DNA from: Nocardia shimofusensis NBRC 100134
GTDB lineage: Bacteria; Actinomycetota; Actinomycetes; Mycobacteriales; Mycobacteriaceae
Length of the DNA: 64,000 nucleotides
Reading direction: 5' to 3'
NCBI RefSeq assembly: GCF_001613125.1
Contig: NZ_BDBT01000030.1
Span: forward strand, 1-64,000
Positions 61,843 through 64,000 of this stretch are shown here, one piece after another. Made by a program: the position numbers and the translations under genes. The notes under the pieces were generated by a model, which was given only the letters and a program-made list of their open reading frames with translations, did no database searches and had not been told where the DNA came from. Positions within the stretch are counted from its first letter, which is position 1. The number at the start of each line of letters is the position of its first letter.

Positions 61843-63897
61843 GTGCCCGAACTGCCTCCCACCTCGGAACTGCTGACCACCGCTGTGCGCGCGCTCGGCG
61901 GTAAGGAGCGATCCGGGCAGATGACGATGGCCTCGGCCGTCGATCACGCCATCGACACCAAGCGGCATCTGGCCGTGCAGGCGGGCACCGGCACCGGCAA
62001 GTCGCTGGCCTACCTGGTGCCGAGCCTGCGCCACGCGGTGCGCACCGGCCGCACCGTGGTGGTCTCGACCGCGACGATCGCGCTGCAACGCCAGCTGGTC
62101 GATCGCGACCTGCCGCGGCTGTCCGAGGCGCTGGCGAAGCCGCTCGGTCGTCCGGCGCGTTTCGCGATCCTCAAGGGCCGCAACAACTATCTGTGCCTGA
62201 ACAAGATCAACAGCGTGATCCCCGAGGAGCCCGCCGAGGCCGAACTCTTCGACGCCTTCGCCGTCTCCCGGCTCGGCCGCGAGGTGCAGCGCCTCAACGA
62301 CTGGGCCTCCGACACCGAGACCGGCGACCGCGACGACCTCGCCCCCGGTGTCAGCGACCGGGCGTGGCGGCAGGTCAGCGTGTCCTCGCGGGAGTGCCTG
62401 GGCAAATCGCGCTGCCAGTTCGGTCAGGACTGCTACGCCGAGCGCGCCCGGGCCGAGGGCGCCCAGGCCGATGTGGTGGTGACCAATCACGCGCTGCTGG
62501 CCATCGACGCCATCAGCGGCATCCAGATCCTGCCCGAACACGATGTCGTCGTCATCGACGAGGCGCACGAACTGGTGGACCGGGTCACCGGGGTGGCCAC
62601 CGCCGAACTGTCCGCGGCCGGGATCAGCGCCGCCGCCCGCCGCTGCGCCAAGCTCATCGACGATCGCGAGGTCGACCGGCTGGAAGGCGCGGCCGAGGCC
62701 TGGCACGCACTCCTCGACGAACTGCCGCCCGCCCGCTGGGACCGGCTGCCCGAAGGCGCGGCCCAGGCGCTGGCGCTCGTCCGCGACGCCGCCTGGAACG
62801 CGCGCACCGCGCTCGCGCCGCCGGGCAGCACACAGGCGCCGGGCGATCCGGACAGCGCCGCGGCCCGCACCTTCGCCGTCGCCGCGGTCGAGGAGGTGCA
62901 CGACAGCGCGGTACGTGCGCTGACCTCCTTCGAGGAAGCCGACCCGTCCGCGCGCCGCGATGTCATCTGGCTGTCCGCGGAGGAGTCCAAGACGGGCGTG
63001 GCGCGCAAGACGCTGCGGATGGCGCCGCTGTCGGTGGGCGGTCTGCTGCGCTCGCGGCTGTTCGGCGCCTCGACCGTGGTGCTGACCTCGGCGACCCTGC
63101 AGATCGGCGGCTCCTTCGACAGCCTCGCGGCCACCTGGGGCCTGCCCGCGCAGTCCGGCGACAAGGTCGACCCGGCCACCGCCAACGGCGCGACCGCCCC
63201 CTCGGATTCCGGGCCGGTCCACTGGGACGGCCTCGATGTCGGCTCGCCGTTCGACCATGCCAAGTCGGGCATTCTCTATGTCGCCAAGCATCTTCCGCCG
63301 CCGGGTCGCGACGGCCTGCCGCCGGCCTACCTCGACGAGATCGACCGCCTGATCGACGCCGCGGGCGGTCGCACGCTCGGGCTGTTCTCCTCGATGCGCG
63401 CGGCGAAAGCGGCCGCCGAGGCCATGCGGGCGCGGCTGAGCACCCCGGTGCTGTGCCAGGGCGAGGATTCGACCGGCGCGCTGGTGCGCAAGTTCGCCGA
63501 CGATCCGGAGACCTCGCTGTTCGGCACCCTGTCGCTGTGGCAGGGCGTCGATGTGCCGGGCCCGTCGCTGAGTCTGGTGATCCTGGACCGTATTCCGTTC
63601 CCCCGCCCGGACGATCCGCTGCTGGCCGCCCGGCAACGCGCGGTCGAGTCCCGCGGCGGCAACGGCTTTCTCGCGGTCGCGGCCAATCACGCGGCGCTAC
63701 TGCTCGCCCAGGGCACCGGCCGTCTGCTGCGCAGCGTCGACGATCGCGGCGTGATCGCGATCCTGGATTCCCGGCTCGCCACCGCACGTTACGGCGGCTA
63801 CCTGCGAGCCACCTTGCCCCCGTACTGGGAAACCGCCGATCCCGAAGTCGTGGCAAAGGCGTTGCGCCGCCTCACCACCGAGGCCGCAACCTTGTGA
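61843..63897 (+). CDS. dinG: DinG/Rad3-type ATP-dependent helicase with iron-sulfur cluster
   Basis: 684 residues. Walker A VQAGTGTGKS, DEAH in VVIDEAHE, and the last motif QGTGRLLRS. The four cluster Cys are visible: one in NYLCLNK, three in ECLGKSRCQFGQDC. A superfamily 2, 5'-3' DNA helicase that resolves unusual structures in DNA repair. Same place and order as Rv1329c next to pncB. GTG start, likely leaderless. Confidence 0.94.
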   Translation: MPELPPTSELLTTAVRALGGKERSGQMTMASAVDHAIDTKRHLAVQAGTGTGKSLAYLVPSLRHAVRTGRTVVVSTATIALQRQLVDRDLPRLSEALAKPLGRPARFAILKGRNNYLCLNKINSVIPEEPAEAELFDAFAVSRLGREVQRLNDWASDTETGDRDDLAPGVSDRAWRQVSVSSRECLGKSRCQFGQDCYAERARAEGAQADVVVTNHALLAIDAISGIQILPEHDVVVIDEAHELVDRVTGVATAELSAAGISAAARRCAKLIDDREVDRLEGAAEAWHALLDELPPARWDRLPEGAAQALALVRDAAWNARTALAPPGSTQAPGDPDSAAARTFAVAAVEEVHDSAVRALTSFEEADPSARRDVIWLSAEESKTGVARKTLRMAPLSVGGLLRSRLFGASTVVLTSATLQIGGSFDSLAATWGLPAQSGDKVDPATANGATAPSDSGPVHWDGLDVGSPFDHAKSGILYVAKHLPPPGRDGLPPAYLDEIDRLIDAAGGRTLGLFSSMRAAKAAAEAMRARLSTPVLCQGEDSTGALVRKFADDPETSLFGTLSLWQGVDVPGPSLSLVILDRIPFPRPDDPLLAARQRAVESRGGNGFLAVAANHAALLLAQGTGRLLRSVDDRGVIAILDSRLATARYGGYLRATLPPYWETADPEVVAKALRRLTTEAATL

Positions 63898-64000
63898 TAC
63901 AGCACACAAACCCGCCCCAACATTTCTGTTCAGAATTACATTGAGCAGCGATACAGCGGTGGAAACCCAATTCCCCCACCGGCGTATCCCGGTCCCCGCG
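63898..64000. other. Downstream intergenic sequence at the window edge
   Basis: Beyond the dinG stop the sequence is richer in A and T, with no frame or hairpin that I can support. It may be the promoter region of a gene outside the window. Confidence 0.4.

Overview
The window is high-GC actinobacterial chromosome and most resembles Nocardia or a close relative in the mycolic-acid-containing Mycobacteriales. The reasons are gene order and family content. From about 51.5 to 63.9 kb it reproduces the Mycobacterium tuberculosis Rv1329c-Rv1343c neighbourhood: lprD-like, DUF3817, rdgB, rph, Rv1339-type phosphodiesterase, rhomboid, cysM, cysO, mec, P1 peptidase, DUF2017, clpS, pncB, dinG. The window also has an antigen-85-like esterase, an MTB12-like secreted protein, a CYP136-like P450 with a divergent TetR, and a VirS/MymA-like pair. 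All family names are from reading the sequence; no database search was run.

0-16 kb is a mosaic of small regulatory and metabolic units. It holds two GGDEF proteins, a FAD dehydrogenase behind its own TetR gene and paired operator palindromes, a second TetR, a DUF72 protein, a multi-pass membrane protein, a P450/ferredoxin pair facing a TetR across an 18-bp palindrome, two SAM methyltransferases and a cupin. 16-21 kb holds a cysteine-containing ArsR-like regulator, an iron-box promoter before an MTB12-like gene and an ABC exporter, and a MerR regulator fused to a DNA polymerase III beta-clamp-like domain with a helical-repeat partner gene.

21-31 kb carries a STAND-type ATPase without a visible DNA-binding domain, a Baeyer-Villiger-type monooxygenase with a divergent AraC regulator, a lipoprotein, the Ag85-like esterase, a VIT-family metal transporter, a PhoU protein and a secreted HNH nuclease.

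31.4-50.3 kb is a compact non-ribosomal peptide locus on the minus strand. In transcription order it reads PadR regulator, FAD monooxygenase, a truncated adenylation-domain stub, a 4466-residue trimodular synthetase (C-A-T-E / C-A-T / C-A-T-E-TE), and a DrrABC-like exporter. The last four genes of the unit overlap by 1-4 bases. No MbtH-like gene was seen. Next to it is a decayed TetR gene whose operator palindrome is still perfect, in front of a short-chain dehydrogenase.

51.5-64 kb is the conserved housekeeping block: nucleotide sanitation and tRNA maturation (rdgB, rph), the CysM-CysO-Mec cysteine route, N-degron adaptor clpS, NAD salvage (pncB with pncA beside it) and the DinG helicase. 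Glutamate racemase (murI), which sits in this block in M. tuberculosis, is absent here.
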